From assembly GCF_020536995.1 (NCBI RefSeq), contig NC_068366.1, forward strand, positions 20,491,299 through 20,555,298: 64,000 nucleotides of DNA. The letters run 5' to 3'. A program made the position numbers and the translations under genes. Positions 34,515 through 47,400 of this stretch are shown piece by piece. The notes beneath the pieces were generated by a model. That model made no database searches. It was given only the letters and a program-made list of their open reading frames with translations, and was not told the DNA's origin. The number at the start of each line of letters is the position of its first letter. Position 1 is the stretch's first letter. This stretch comes from Dreissena polymorpha. Its lineage: Eukaryota; Mollusca; Bivalvia; Myida; Dreissenidae.

Positions 34515-34890
34515 TAACAATTAATCAACTGTGTTTTAAAATGAAAAGACAACACTTACACTTTCCTAAATAGCAATACGTGTAGATAGATCTGAAGTAA
34601 ATAGTCAACACGTGCACAAACTTTGACTAAAGATGTTCGAAGAAAGCATCATACAAGTAAGGGTATGCAACAATTAACGAAAGTAAATAAATTAGCATAG
34701 CTGTGTTAATTAATCAACAGTGTTTTGAAATGAAAAGACAACACTTACACTTTCCTAAATAGCAATACATGTAGATAGATCTGATGTAAATAGTCAACAC
34801 GTGCACAAACTTTGCCTAAAGCTGTTCGAAGAAAGCAAAATACACGTTAGGGTATTCAACAATTAACAAGTAAATACATTAGTATAATTA
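34515..34890. repeat. Two tandem copies of a 189-bp unit
   Basis: TTAATCAACTGTGTTTT..ATGAAAAGACAACACTTACA..GTCAACACGTGCACAAACTTT recurs at a spacing of 189 bases (34521 and 34710), with high identity. It lies just beyond the receptor's polyadenylation signal. Non-coding. Confidence 0.85.
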
Positions 34891-35000
34891 TGTGTTACTG
34901 TTGTACTAATTCTTTTTTAAAAATCCGCTAGGTCAGGGTTAGTCATGGCTATGTGAAAATGACTACGCTCAATGTTAACACTTTCGTCATTATTGATATG

Positions 35001-35006
35001 TTTATT
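35001..35006 (-). promoter_or_regulatory. Polyadenylation signal AATAAA of the receptor gene
   Basis: AATAAA on the minus strand, 41 bases after the TAA stop ending at 35047. Its place agrees with the terminal-exon model and suggests a short 3' untranslated region, with the transcript ending near 34980. Confidence 0.6.
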
Positions 35007-35046
35007 CGCATTACTCAGGTTTGGATCAATATATTATTTGACCTTC

Positions 35047-35469
35047 TCACATTTGTGTTACAGTCGTACTAGCGCTCTTTGTTGAATGGCTTCTTTCCAC
35101 GCGCGAGTTCCTGTTAATTAACCTTAAAGCCCGAAGTACAACATTGGGAGGCCCTTGCGATGACTCGCTTGAGAAGGGAATCGGATCTTCGCATTTGTTG
35201 TCAATGAAATTGGCTTTCTTCTTGGACAATATTTTGTCACGCAGTCTGGAGAAGACATTCGGATCTTCGCATTTGTTGTCAATGAGATTGGCTTTCTTCT
35301 TGGTCAATATTTTGTCACGCAGTCTGGAGTAGACATTCATGCGGGGACCTTCCGAATTGTCTTCAGATACCTTTAATATACCAGTAGATACCTTTAATAT
35401 ACCAGTAGATACCTTTAATCTACCAGTAGATACCTTTAATATACGAGTGAATTTAAACGTTAATTCGCC
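35047..35469 (-). CDS. Receptor terminal exon: repeat-rich cytoplasmic tail
   Basis: Open for 141 codons to a TAA. The acceptor (ACATGTGCAAG) is only fair, so this exon is less certain than the others, but its phase (0) fits the exon at 35548-35591 and a polyadenylation signal follows. Inside are two repeats: four 21-base units (about 35366-35449) coding ILKVSTG, and two 78-base units (about 35183-35338) coding SRLRDKIL.KKKAN.IDNKC. The tail is basic and Ser-rich, typical of a disordered region for regulation by kinases or adaptors. The repeats keep frame in multiples of three, which favours real coding. Confidence 0.6.
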   Translation of the reverse strand, partial: GELTFKFTRILKVSTGRLKVSTGILKVSTGILKVSEDNSEGPRMNVYSRLRDKILTKKKANLIDNKCEDPNVFSRLRDKILSKKKANFIDNKCEDPIPFSSESSQGPPNVVLRALRLINRNSRVERSHSTKSASTTVTQM

Positions 35470-38400
35470 CTTGCACATGTAACACCATATCGCGGCGGGT
35501 TCGACAGAACAACATTTAAATGGAATATCAAGACAGGATATTTATACCTGGTGCTGACTGGTAGAAGAATCGTTTTCAGAATGCGAGTTAACTGAAATTG
35601 AAATTTCAGGACTGTGTAATACCGGTCGCAAATCATTGGTACTACGAGCGCTTTATATCACTGAATTGCTTTAAATAGCATATACGAAATAAAACACAAA
35701 CAACGGCGTTTATGGCATATTATACAGCAATCACTCAATAATTTATTTATTATCTAATCATACTTTATTTCCATAAATAATTAAATAAAAGTATTTACTT
35801 ACAGCTGCTCTTAAAACTTGTGTTGTACGTCTTTTGCTAAAAGTGAATAAAAAGACAGGTTTAAAGAAAATTATATAATATATAATAATATGTACCTTGT
35901 AAAATTGTTATACCTGACCTGAATATTTTAACATACATATAGAATCTGGCAGGAGTTGTCATATCATACAATATTTTATTAAACGAATTCATGAATTTTG
36001 TTAGTAAGCGAGCCTTTGGCGAGCTTACTAACGAATTTCTTGGAAGAGTTAAATAAAAAATGGTATGATATGACAACGAGTGTCATATCTTTTTTATCAC
36101 ATGCTTTTAAATGAGCAAATTAAATAAATATTTACGCAAACATAATGATAAATCCTGAATGTTGTTTACATTTCGTGACGTCATTTTACGATGCAACGTC
36201 ATTTCAGCAAAATAACAAAATGCGATTGGTCAATAAACGAAAACGCTTAAAAATGTTGTACTACACATGTGTAATGTAAAAAAATGGTCATGGTTATATT
36301 ACACACAGGTGTAACAGGGTATGGCATGTGATAAAATAAAAAAATAAAAATCAAAGTAATATTACCGTTGATCTTTTAAACGACTTCAAGTTTTCGTGTT
36401 TGTTGTGCACACTTCGAACAGCTTTTCTGACCTGTAAAAGATGTCGTGAAAAGATGCCCCGAAAAAAAAAAATTAACAAGTCACCATACACGTACTGTTA
36501 ATGAGTTTGTTGGTGAGAATCGAACCAAAATAACCTTACCTGTTGGTTAAAAATGCAGTGGAATATGAAGATAAATAGGCCCTGAAAACAAATATGAAAA
36601 CATAATAAATCAATACAAGTAGGCTATAACACAATATATGATAATATGAAATACTAATTTTAATTTGCAATCGATGGTTAGTTCATTTTGTCAGGACTAC
36701 CTGCAATGTGTTGAACAATGCAAACAAATACTGCATAAATGCAGATGTCTCGTTGACGTAAAAGATGCCGAGAATCCAGGAGAGACCCATCAAAGGAACA
36801 AGCACACACAGGGAACGCAGGCTCGTTCTAAGGCAAGATTGATTTCACGTTTAAGAAGCCGTCGAAAATGCACAAATGACACATTTTAAGAAATATATCA
36901 ATGGCCGAATGTATTTTTGAAAATAAGAATTGTATGCCTTTGCCAACACCTCAATGTTTCCATAATGCACTTATTCAAATACGTAGTCTACGTGAACGTT
37001 AGACACAAAAATTTGAACTGACATCAAACAAAGGTGAAAACCCTTTTATAGTTGTGAAAACAATTGAAAGGCAGTTTTACTTTCATAACATAGTGTCTGC
37101 TGTATAACCGCGTAAATTCCTAATTATATGCATTAATTATACATACTTAATCTTTTCCATTGACGTCTTGCTGTCCATCGCCTTCATGTGAAACATGTTC
37201 CATAATATGAGAACCAAACACACGATGTTGAACTGCAAGAAAAAGAATCAACGCAAACACGTCAATAGAACAGAACAATACAATACCAGAATGGCGTGAC
37301 AATATAACATTATGGTAACCTATAATGTGGTTGAATTGGTATTACCAGTATAATAAGTAGAGAAGGAGCAACAAAGGCCCATATCAGGCCACGCTCCAAA
37401 GACAGCCAACAGCTGAAAAATAAAAAAATAATTGTGGCATTCGGATATCCTGCAACTAAATTTTGAACACTTTTGAAACGATCTGAAAACGCGAGAGTTT
37501 CTATCATAAAGCAAACCAACACCCCTTAATTTACAATTTTTCGTTTCCATAGCCATCGGCCTGTGTTGACAGCAAACTGATTGCGACTATCACTGCTGGC
37601 GAAACTGTAACACAGATGTCGATCAATAAATGTATTTATATGTTCACATCTTTATCTTTGTTGGTGAAAATAATAAAATTTACTTCAAAATGATGATGTA
37701 AATAAATCGCAATTATGCGAAGTAACTTATATTTCCATATAATACATAGCGTTTTTATCTAATTTAAATAAATATATACAATTGTCATGGACAATTACCC
37801 CATGCTGTAATAAGAAGGGGCTTCAGTCTTGATTTGGTAATGAATACGTACACCGCCATGATGGCTATGTCTATACCTTCTGCCAGCATCAGACAAAACA
37901 CTACTAAGTATATGTAGTGTAGAAATACCGCGGTTGTTGCACACAGAGCCTGGAGTACAACCACAAGAATAAAAAGGAATAAAAGGATATTCCCATATTT
38001 GTACCCTTTTTCAATTTGAAGAGAACAAACTTCGTATAAAAAATAAAAACATCGCACCTTTCGCAAATATCAACAAAATCCAATCCATTTTTAATTTTCA
38101 GAAATAAAATAATAACCAATACTTTAAGCACAAACCATTCAATAGGAAACAATAAATATGCAAACCTTGTTGGCAGTTTTGTCAACACCAGCTAAAAATA
38201 TAATGTAGGACAGCATTAGCGCGCCACATAGATTCAAAAGCAGAATTGTCCTGTCACTTTTCAGGAACCTGCATGAAACATGTAAGAATAGGGATAAAGA
38301 CATAAAAATGTAATCAACGAATCAGTAATATATTTGAGAATAACGAACAATCGTTAGACGATAAATAGAAAGCAATAATCCGATTGCGTTAAAGCTTAAA

Positions 38401-41400
38401 ATCCAAAACGCGTTCGTTAATCAGAAAAGTTAAAACATCTGTTCATTTCATTCTTGGTGAACGGTAGTAGAAAATGTTTGTGCTTTCGGGTATACGTACA
38501 AACGAATATCTTAATAATGTAATATAATCCTTACCGCAAACTATCAGTTAATAATGTTTTATTTGTACAACTACTACAGCCAATACAACAACTACAACTA
38601 TATGAACCTTTACCTCCAGAGATATATGTATGTCAGCATTGTGATCAGCAGACATGCCATTGAAATCCCCATTCCCACAGTTGATAACGTTCGTAATGGC
38701 ACAGACGCTGCGTCGGCCTGAAACACAATGCAGGATAATTGTTTGATTTCGATATTATTTTGAGTTCATTTCTTACTATAATAATATGATACTATACGTG
38801 TATGATCGGTTGTTTGGAACTTACTTTTAAATTAGGGAAAGACGTGTTACTAAAAAGCTTAACGTTTCTATTGCATCCTTTATAAATCAGATTACGTATA
38901 ATATTAAATTACCGATTTATTCTAGACTATTTCCTTCCACTACGCATTATGTTACAGTCACAATTATTCGTACACCATTGATTCGACTTTTCCATAATAA
39001 AAGCGTTTAATCGATGACCTTTCATTAGCCTCCTCAACTCGAAATCTATATGACTTAAAGATATATATATTGCATAGTGTATTATTGTATGATAGCGTCA
39101 GTCAATAAACGTCAATTCACAGTTGAACATTAAGAAATAGTGTTTCTGGAAGACATTTGCACGTATGTAATTGCATGAAACGAACCCTTGTAGTTGCGCA
39201 ATACGTCGGTCAGACAGGTCGAACGCTTAAAACTCGTTTTAAGGATCAATTGTGTTAAATAGAAAACTACAACATATTGAACATTTTTATATGCAAATCT
39301 TGTTCTAATCAACTAGACATTTTGTTTCAAGTATTTCAATTAACCCGTAGAGCAATTAATATTTTATAAATAAAACGAAAATAATGTCAACTTAAATGAA
39401 TCAGAGGTTTGCAGACACCTTATTTTTCAGGATTAAATTACAATACTTTCAACGTTGGTAATATTTGTTAAGATAATTAAATAAATACATGTCCATAATT
39501 CGCACTAAACGTTCACAAAGTAAGCGAATAGGATAATATTCATCGTAAGTCCAAACGATCTTTATACGATTGTTTCAAAATTGTTAACACAAGCACTGAT
39601 GTGCCCTATGCGGTCTTTCAGTTACTGCTTTAAACAAACAGGATGAAGGATGCTACAATATCGTTCTTCAAACATATCCATCTTGTGTGTGTTCCATAAG
39701 TATTCAATTATGCAATCTTTCAACGACCATTGTTTTAAACCGTTCAAGAAAATTCAGGAACAAAATTAAAGATAACGAATCAAATGTATTTGTTAAAATA
39801 GGGTCATAGATTAAATTGATCTATCTAAAATAGTTCATGATAAAGATGTTCGTAAACTTATACCTCTATATTTTCGCGCTGTGGAAAAGCCACTTATTTG
39901 TAATAAATATAGAAAACATGTAAGATATTTTTTTTATAATAATTCCAAAATGGATCGTATGAACGTTATAAATAATTCGCTAGATTCATGATCCCAATGT
40001 ATCACATCATGAAGAGGTAGGAAGACAATGTATACTTCCATTTTGCAAAAGTTATTTTGAATTGCAATACCCGTTATAAAAAAATAATTCGACAATTTTA
40101 CCATTTGAATACATATGTTGTCCGATTCGAACTTTAAAAAATGTTTGATTATAAACTTTATGTTTTGAATTCTTTTGGAAAAAATCTGCATATGATTATA
40201 ATAGCTGGAAGCGTTACATGATTTGTAAATTAACGCATGATACGTGTAGTATATTTTGTCACATATGGTTTACATAAGTACTACCGTTATTTAAGTTTCG
40301 AACACTTAAAACTTTGTTTGTTTCGTGTCCGAAACTTTAGATAACTCAAGAATATTTCCAAATATACACTTACGAAAATTTAGAGACATACTGACAATAT
40401 GCCTAATGCACTTGAAGTTCCTATATTCACGTGTAAAGAGTCACCAATTAATACTGTCTTGCCTTTAATACACCGTTTCGTATTCGTTAAAATTACTTCA
40501 GGATGTGCTTGCAATTAATTAATAAAAAGTCATTGTTTTACTTTATTTAAAAAAAGGTTGTACATGGACCATAGAGTACGATGATTAGCATTTGATAGAC
40601 TGTAGTAAGAATTTTTTATTTGCATCCAAACAAACTGTTGCAATTTTGATATTGTTGTCTTGAAAACAATAGAATTTAGCGCAGTAAAAAGGTGTGCAAA
40701 TTTGTCACACTTCAGCAAGAACATGTAGCTGCATATATCTAAACTCTGAACTGACACTATGCACGGAACACTAATTTTCATAAGCCATACAATAAGCATA
40801 TTTGATATGTTCCTGAAGTGATGTACACTATGACACCTTCATAAATTATTGGGTGATGCCAATGTCAACAGGTATACACGCCAATTTACCAAAAATAACG
40901 CAAATTTAACGGAAACACGATTTCCTACATTCATCTGGCAAGTTTATGCCCGTTATCAGATTGCCAACTACAGATGTAATATGTCAACGGATTAACGGAA
41001 ATACGTTTATTTGTGATACACATGCATTTCCCCGCAAATTAAGAGTACTTAATAGAGTAATTAATTTCTGGGGAAAATCTTGGTGTCCGATTAACTGGAA
41101 CCACATAAATAATTATTTTGGCTTAAAAAGAGGGCGTCCGAAAACTTACATTGTCCGAAAGCTTTAATTACGGTAATTACATACCTCAACGAATGGACTC
41201 ATCAGGACTGCAAAATTGGTGAGATGATCGCACTGACAAACAGTTTTGTTTTCATCAGAATTTAGCAACACGCAACCGTCACTGGCCCAATAACCCGTTT
41301 CATTTTTTCTAAATACAAACACAATCATATCAAAGCTGTGCCGTAACCTAATTACATACATACCTTCAGCCCCCAAATATACCCAAATATTTTCACAACT

Positions 41401-44400
41401 ACATATACTAGTAAGTATTTATTTAATCGAATAAGTTTTTAAGTACCTTCCAAACGTCCAGTAACTGCAAACAGGGCTTGTGAGGTTTGCCTGAAAATGA
41501 AAGAACAGAACCGTATAACCATTTTCAATCGGCATTTAAGTGTTTTAACATGTTTGTGCATATAACAATAATCTGCATGTGCAACATAAAGTGTACCTTC
41601 ATCCGTTCAAATGTCAGCAATACAGGCGGATTTAGCTTTCCGAAGTGATTGGAGAGAGACAGTGAAAGAATAGGACCATTTATTTGCTGATCGTTTGTCT
41701 TGGCTCTGTAAAATACGGGACGTTAATATGTTGATTGAATTTTAGATTTGGTCAAAAGCAAATAAAATTGCTTATGTTACATTTTAAAACAGAACAAACG
41801 AACAATAAATAGTACTTAAACAAGTTTTAATTTCGAGAAATATCAGTACCCTATAGGTGTTTCTGAAGTATTTGGTAAAACATGGCTCATATCTTTATAA
41901 ATCACAACGGTCGCAATAACTTCGGTATCACCTGTCAATCAAGAAAACGTATTCATTGATAAACAATTAAATAATTAGTAAAATTCGCATGTAAAAACGC
42001 TTGTTTAACAAGTATATGTATTGCTTAAAAGCATATTTTTTTTAATTTATATCATGCACCTATTTTGCAATATATATTACGCAACTGTTTAATTAAATTT
42101 AAAGTAAGTACCTACCAATTGCCTTCGCCTTCAGTCGAATACTGCTGTCGGAGTTTTTTGCCCAAATTTGATCTTGGTGCTGATCAATCTTAATGTCTGC
42201 GTAAGGAAAAACTATGTCTTGCTTGTTAACTTTTTTAACCTCAAGTGCAACGTTTTTCTGCACAATCGTAATGTTTGTGAAACCTTCTTCGCCCGACGCC
42301 ACTTTTTTCCTTAGGGCGACTCCAATTTTGTCTACAGACGCCAACATGTTTTCTCCTCCATAACTTTTCTGTAAATATAAATACTAAATATTTTTATTTG
42401 AAATACGTTCAATCAAGAGCCTGTATAAAGTTAATTCAAGTCTCAAATTATGTGTCCTATGAACGATTAATATTTGAAGCTTAATTCATATCTGAAAAAA
42501 AGCAAATTTGTTTCTAAATGGTTGTTGCGTACTTACATGTTGCTTCATGGTCTCCCATGATTGTTTATTTCGTTCATCTACTAGGTTGCTAATAGACTGG
42601 ACATATGCCTATAAAGCATGAATAACAATGTTTCTTTCGTTTCCAATTTACGTACACTAAACTATAAAACTACTGTGCTAATTAATAAACAGTTAAGTTT
42701 ATATTGTTCGACGTCGGTTTCAAAGAAATACTATCCTAAAACGGGAAAATATGTTCTGAGTCAGTAGTATTACTATACCTTAACAACATGTTCTGTCGGT
42801 AAACTTTTGTTCGCGACAATTTCGGCGACTTTTTCTAAGCTGTTTGCCAGAACTGTGATCTCAGCATCAGTTAAGAGTTCTGAGGTATTTGTGGTATCTT
42901 CGTTTCCAGTCACATTAACAATCTGTTCCAAAGCATTGCTGACCATGTCAGCCGTGGCATTGCTCACAAACGTTTCGACCTGAATAAATGGCAGTGAAAC
43001 ACACGCACTATAACACTAAAAACGTGAACATACATATTTCTGTTTTTTAGTTAGAGATGATAAAGGTATTATAATGTGTGATCTCTGTATTTGTGTAATG
43101 GTGAAACAATACTGTGTTTTCAAATTAAAGCCGTATAAATTAGGTTAGTGATCTTATCTGCGATATCAAGTTGAAACTATTAATACATTTTCTAAAAGAT
43201 AAATGAGATTGAAACAGTTCCTATTATATTTCCTTAAAAAGCGCATATATCCATAAAAACTAGTTCATCTAAGAGTTTATATACTCGTATAAGTAATTCA
43301 ACCGAAAGTCACTTTGCCTATGCAAGTACCTTTTCGGCTACATTTATTACTGTCTTCCTGACACAGTTATACTGTGGAAGTTGCCAAGTGCCATCATTAA
43401 AACATACTCTTGTAATGTTACCTAAAATTAAAATTATCATTTGAATAAAACACACCCAGATCTGTTATTTTTGACCGTTTAACAAAGTTAAGTGTATGCT
43501 GTAATACTCATAAAATATTTTATCAGATAACGTTTAGAAATAGTTCAGTTTATTAGAGACAAAATACCTTATAACATGGCATCAAATACACGAAATACCT
43601 TCGAATCCTTCTGCACATTGCTGGACACGAGTGGAGCCTTGAATTACTTCCTTCCATTCCGTGCCGCGAATGTCGACATTTGTTTTGCAAACAACTTTCG
43701 TTTGCTCTGAAATAGGATACGACAAGGATGATATATCAAAGCTGTCATATTATAACTGTTTAAAAATATATTTTCGTTCAAACCATTACGTAGACTTTAC
43801 TTCAAGCAAACTATGACGAGTTAATAGTAAAACATTCGAACATCACTTATTCCGCTGCAAAACCCTTACATATCATTTCAATGTTCTCAAACGATGCATT
43901 GTTTTCACGCTTTGAACAACTTGCATTTCAAGATTGCAAACAAATACATATACAATATGAACATGAACATGATAATGTAATGCAATCAGAGGTGCAAGAA
44001 CATCTACTGCATATCTAAATTTATTGTTTAATAGAAGCCAAGTATTTATTTAAATGGCATCATTCGAAGCTTTTAGGTAAGTAGAGTGCCTTTACCTTTA
44101 CTATACAGATTTAAGAAAGACTTAAACATTATATACAAACTTTAAAGCTAAAACACTATATTTTGCTACATACATTTTTGTTTCAATTGCAATAACAAAC
44201 AAAAGCATCAGGATGTAAATTGGTTTACAATTTAGCTTAAGAAGAATATTGTATTAGACATAACCGTAAATAACCTTTTGAAATACAAGACGGTTGTATG
44301 CCTGACCAAGTCCCAGTTGACTGACACATTCTCTTCTCATCTCCAATCAAATCGTAACCTTGGTTACACGTGTACCTCGCAACAGCCTGATAGGTTGAGC

Positions 44401-47400
44401 CTTTACTCATATCTACCTTACCTTTTGTTGGGTTCTTCAATTGGCCGCAATCTAAAATATGTACCACAAAACCCACACTTTATATAATTTTGCGACAAAA
44501 CAGGAAGATAACTTATTGATAGCTAAAATTTTGCACTTGTGAAGAAATATTATTATTCACAACACCTGTCTCATTCACTAATAAAAACATACTGTATTAA
44601 ATCGACGCTATTGTGTTACCTTTGATTACACATAAATTTTCAATTAAATGCCATCCTGAAGAAAGACATGATATAACGGGGAATCCAATAAATGTATATC
44701 CCGGTATACATGCATACACGGCCGTTTTTCCAAAAGTAGTTCCATCTGGTGTTTGAACAAATCCGTTTTGAAGAGATGGAGTAGGTCCACAATCTAGTAT
44801 TCAATAAGTAAATGCCAGTTGTATTCAAGTTAAAGCATGTATAAACAATAATAATGAAAACGTTTGCAACACAAAATAGTTGTAGTCGTTATTGTCTGCA
44901 TAACGTATGCTTAGGGGCCTCATAATAGTCCTCCAAACGAAAATTATCTTATAAATTTGACTCACAAAATTTGCATGTTTCGACTTATTTTATATATAAA
45001 TATGAGTACAAAGACCTCAGGTTTAAACACAACTAAGTGGTAATAAATGTATCGATTTTCATAAATGTAATTTAAGAAATATAACTTATTTTAAATACAT
45101 ATACACTGCGGGGAATCACGTGATCACTAAAGTACATCGAACGCACAAAATGGCGGAAAAAGCTCTCGCTTAATGACGAAAATCAAGGTATTCTCATATT
45201 TTATAATATCAACTTATCAACTTATTTGATGACATCAATAGTTTATCTTCACAAAAATATTTATATATCGATTACCACATACATGTGATTCAGACTATTT
45301 ACATTTAATATTATATACTACATATATTATTGAAGCTTGACAAAATCACCGCTGCCACTGTTTCGAGCTGAGAATTATATTTTTTAATAAGCACTCACAT
45401 GTGCAAAGTATGTTAAAAGAATTGTTAAGTTCAGTTTAGTTTTACTGCAAACTACATTTGGTCTTTTAAATATAAATATGTGAAAAGCCAAGGATCTTTC
45501 GTCCAAATGACATACCTCGTATTAGATTATTGTCATGCCTTTTTATAAATAAATAACCACATTTGTCGAGCGTGACTTGTATTTAATTTAATAAATTTAG
45601 TTAAATAAAATTAAACACTATGTAAACATGTAAAATAACACAGGATTTTTTGTTTTCTGATCATAGAACGAAACGTCATTTGGACGAAAAATCGCTTGGT
45701 TGATAACAGATGTTATTACAATTTTATTATGATCAACATTGCATTAAAAGTAAAAACAGAAGCAGTTCAGATGATGTACTCAAAACCGTTCAGACGATGT
45801 ACGCAAACAAAAAACCTTCAGACAATGTACTATTTTCCAAATGCCTCGCCACGGATCTAAAAACGCTTAAACAACGTGCAATACCTTGTACGAAATATTC
45901 TAAGCATGTTATCAAGCAAAAAAAATGTTGTATTAATTTCGTTGTTTGTCGTCTTGAATAGCAAACACGTCAAAATAAAGTATGTTCAGACGATGTACAA
46001 TTTTCATCGTTTATTGTTTCTGAATGTTTGAGAAAACTACAGACATCTAAGAAAAACGACAATTACCAGAGCACATAAGGCGACTAAGCGGGTACTTTGC
46101 GCATAGTTATCATTTATTTTGATATTATAAAATATGAGAATACCTTGATTATCGTCATTAAGCGAGAGCTTTTTCAGCCATTTTGTGATTACGATGTACT
46201 TTTGTGATCACGTGATTCCCCGCAGTGATGTATAGTGTAAAGGTTTCAAAACTATTGATTTACAGTTATCAATATAACACAGTCTTTATTAAATATATTT
46301 TTGTTTAACAAACCATGCGGTTCGCAGGATGCGTTCTCCCATCCAGATGTTGCACATTGTATGATATGTTGGGTATGTTCATAGCCTGGTGTACAATTAA
46401 CCTTTGCAAGGGCGCCATACGTTGTGTTTGATGCGTCAAATAATGTAATGATTCCTTTTGGTATTTCTGGTGTGAAACCACAGTCTAAAAGAACAAAACA
46501 TAATATTAGCCGTGACCTATTTATATTTAGTTGAATAATATACAAAGTCGATAAACGTCGACATTAATAGGTCCCTCCCCCACTCCAAGATAGTGGAAAT
46601 GCAAGAAAGAAGAGAGTAACATCTGACATTCATTCAATACCAATTAAAAAGTTAGATAGCATATTGGGCCGCCTAATTACATACTTGTTGTCAATGCATT
46701 AGTTGACAACCTTAACCGATGTGGTAAAATTTACAACTTGATGTAATCATAAATAAAAATATCGTTTGCAACCGTATGTACTATATGACATTGCGTTCAA
46801 AATTGAAGCACATTGATAATCACATCGATACGTTATTTATGTATAAATTGATCCGTTCACATTTTTTAAATTCAGCTGATTTTATATGCATCTTCTAATT
46901 CCTTTGGTTTAACTGAATATTTAAACAATTGTGGATGGACTATTTCCTGTCGTATTACGGCTGAAAGAACGAGTACATATGATAACCTGATGTATTACAA
47001 AGGACAGAATGATCGCATATATATGGACTGATTATATGTATCAGCCTTGCGAACGGAAGGAATGCTGGGCAATTAATGATGTTACTCGTTATCGTATTTG
47101 CTTATCACCAAAACTTGAACTTGTATTAATAAAAATGTATTTGATATGATATTTATTACTATGGTTATCTTACCTAGCAGCTCACACGAAGCGTTTTCCC
47201 ACCGTCCACTGGATACACACATGATCTGAGATACATTTGCCAGGTATCCAGGATTGCAAAGAACGATGGCTAATGCACCGTATGTTGTATTTCCATCGTG
47301 CAATGTGAAATGTCCGTTAAATATTGGTAAAGGACTACCACAGTCTGCAAACGTACAAACATAATCAGTTTTATAAAACCACTTTTACAAGAAGTCAATA

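Noticed and set aside
35144-35332. 62-codon plus-strand open frame with an internal repeat
   Set aside because: Antisense of the 78-base coding repeat in the receptor's last exon.
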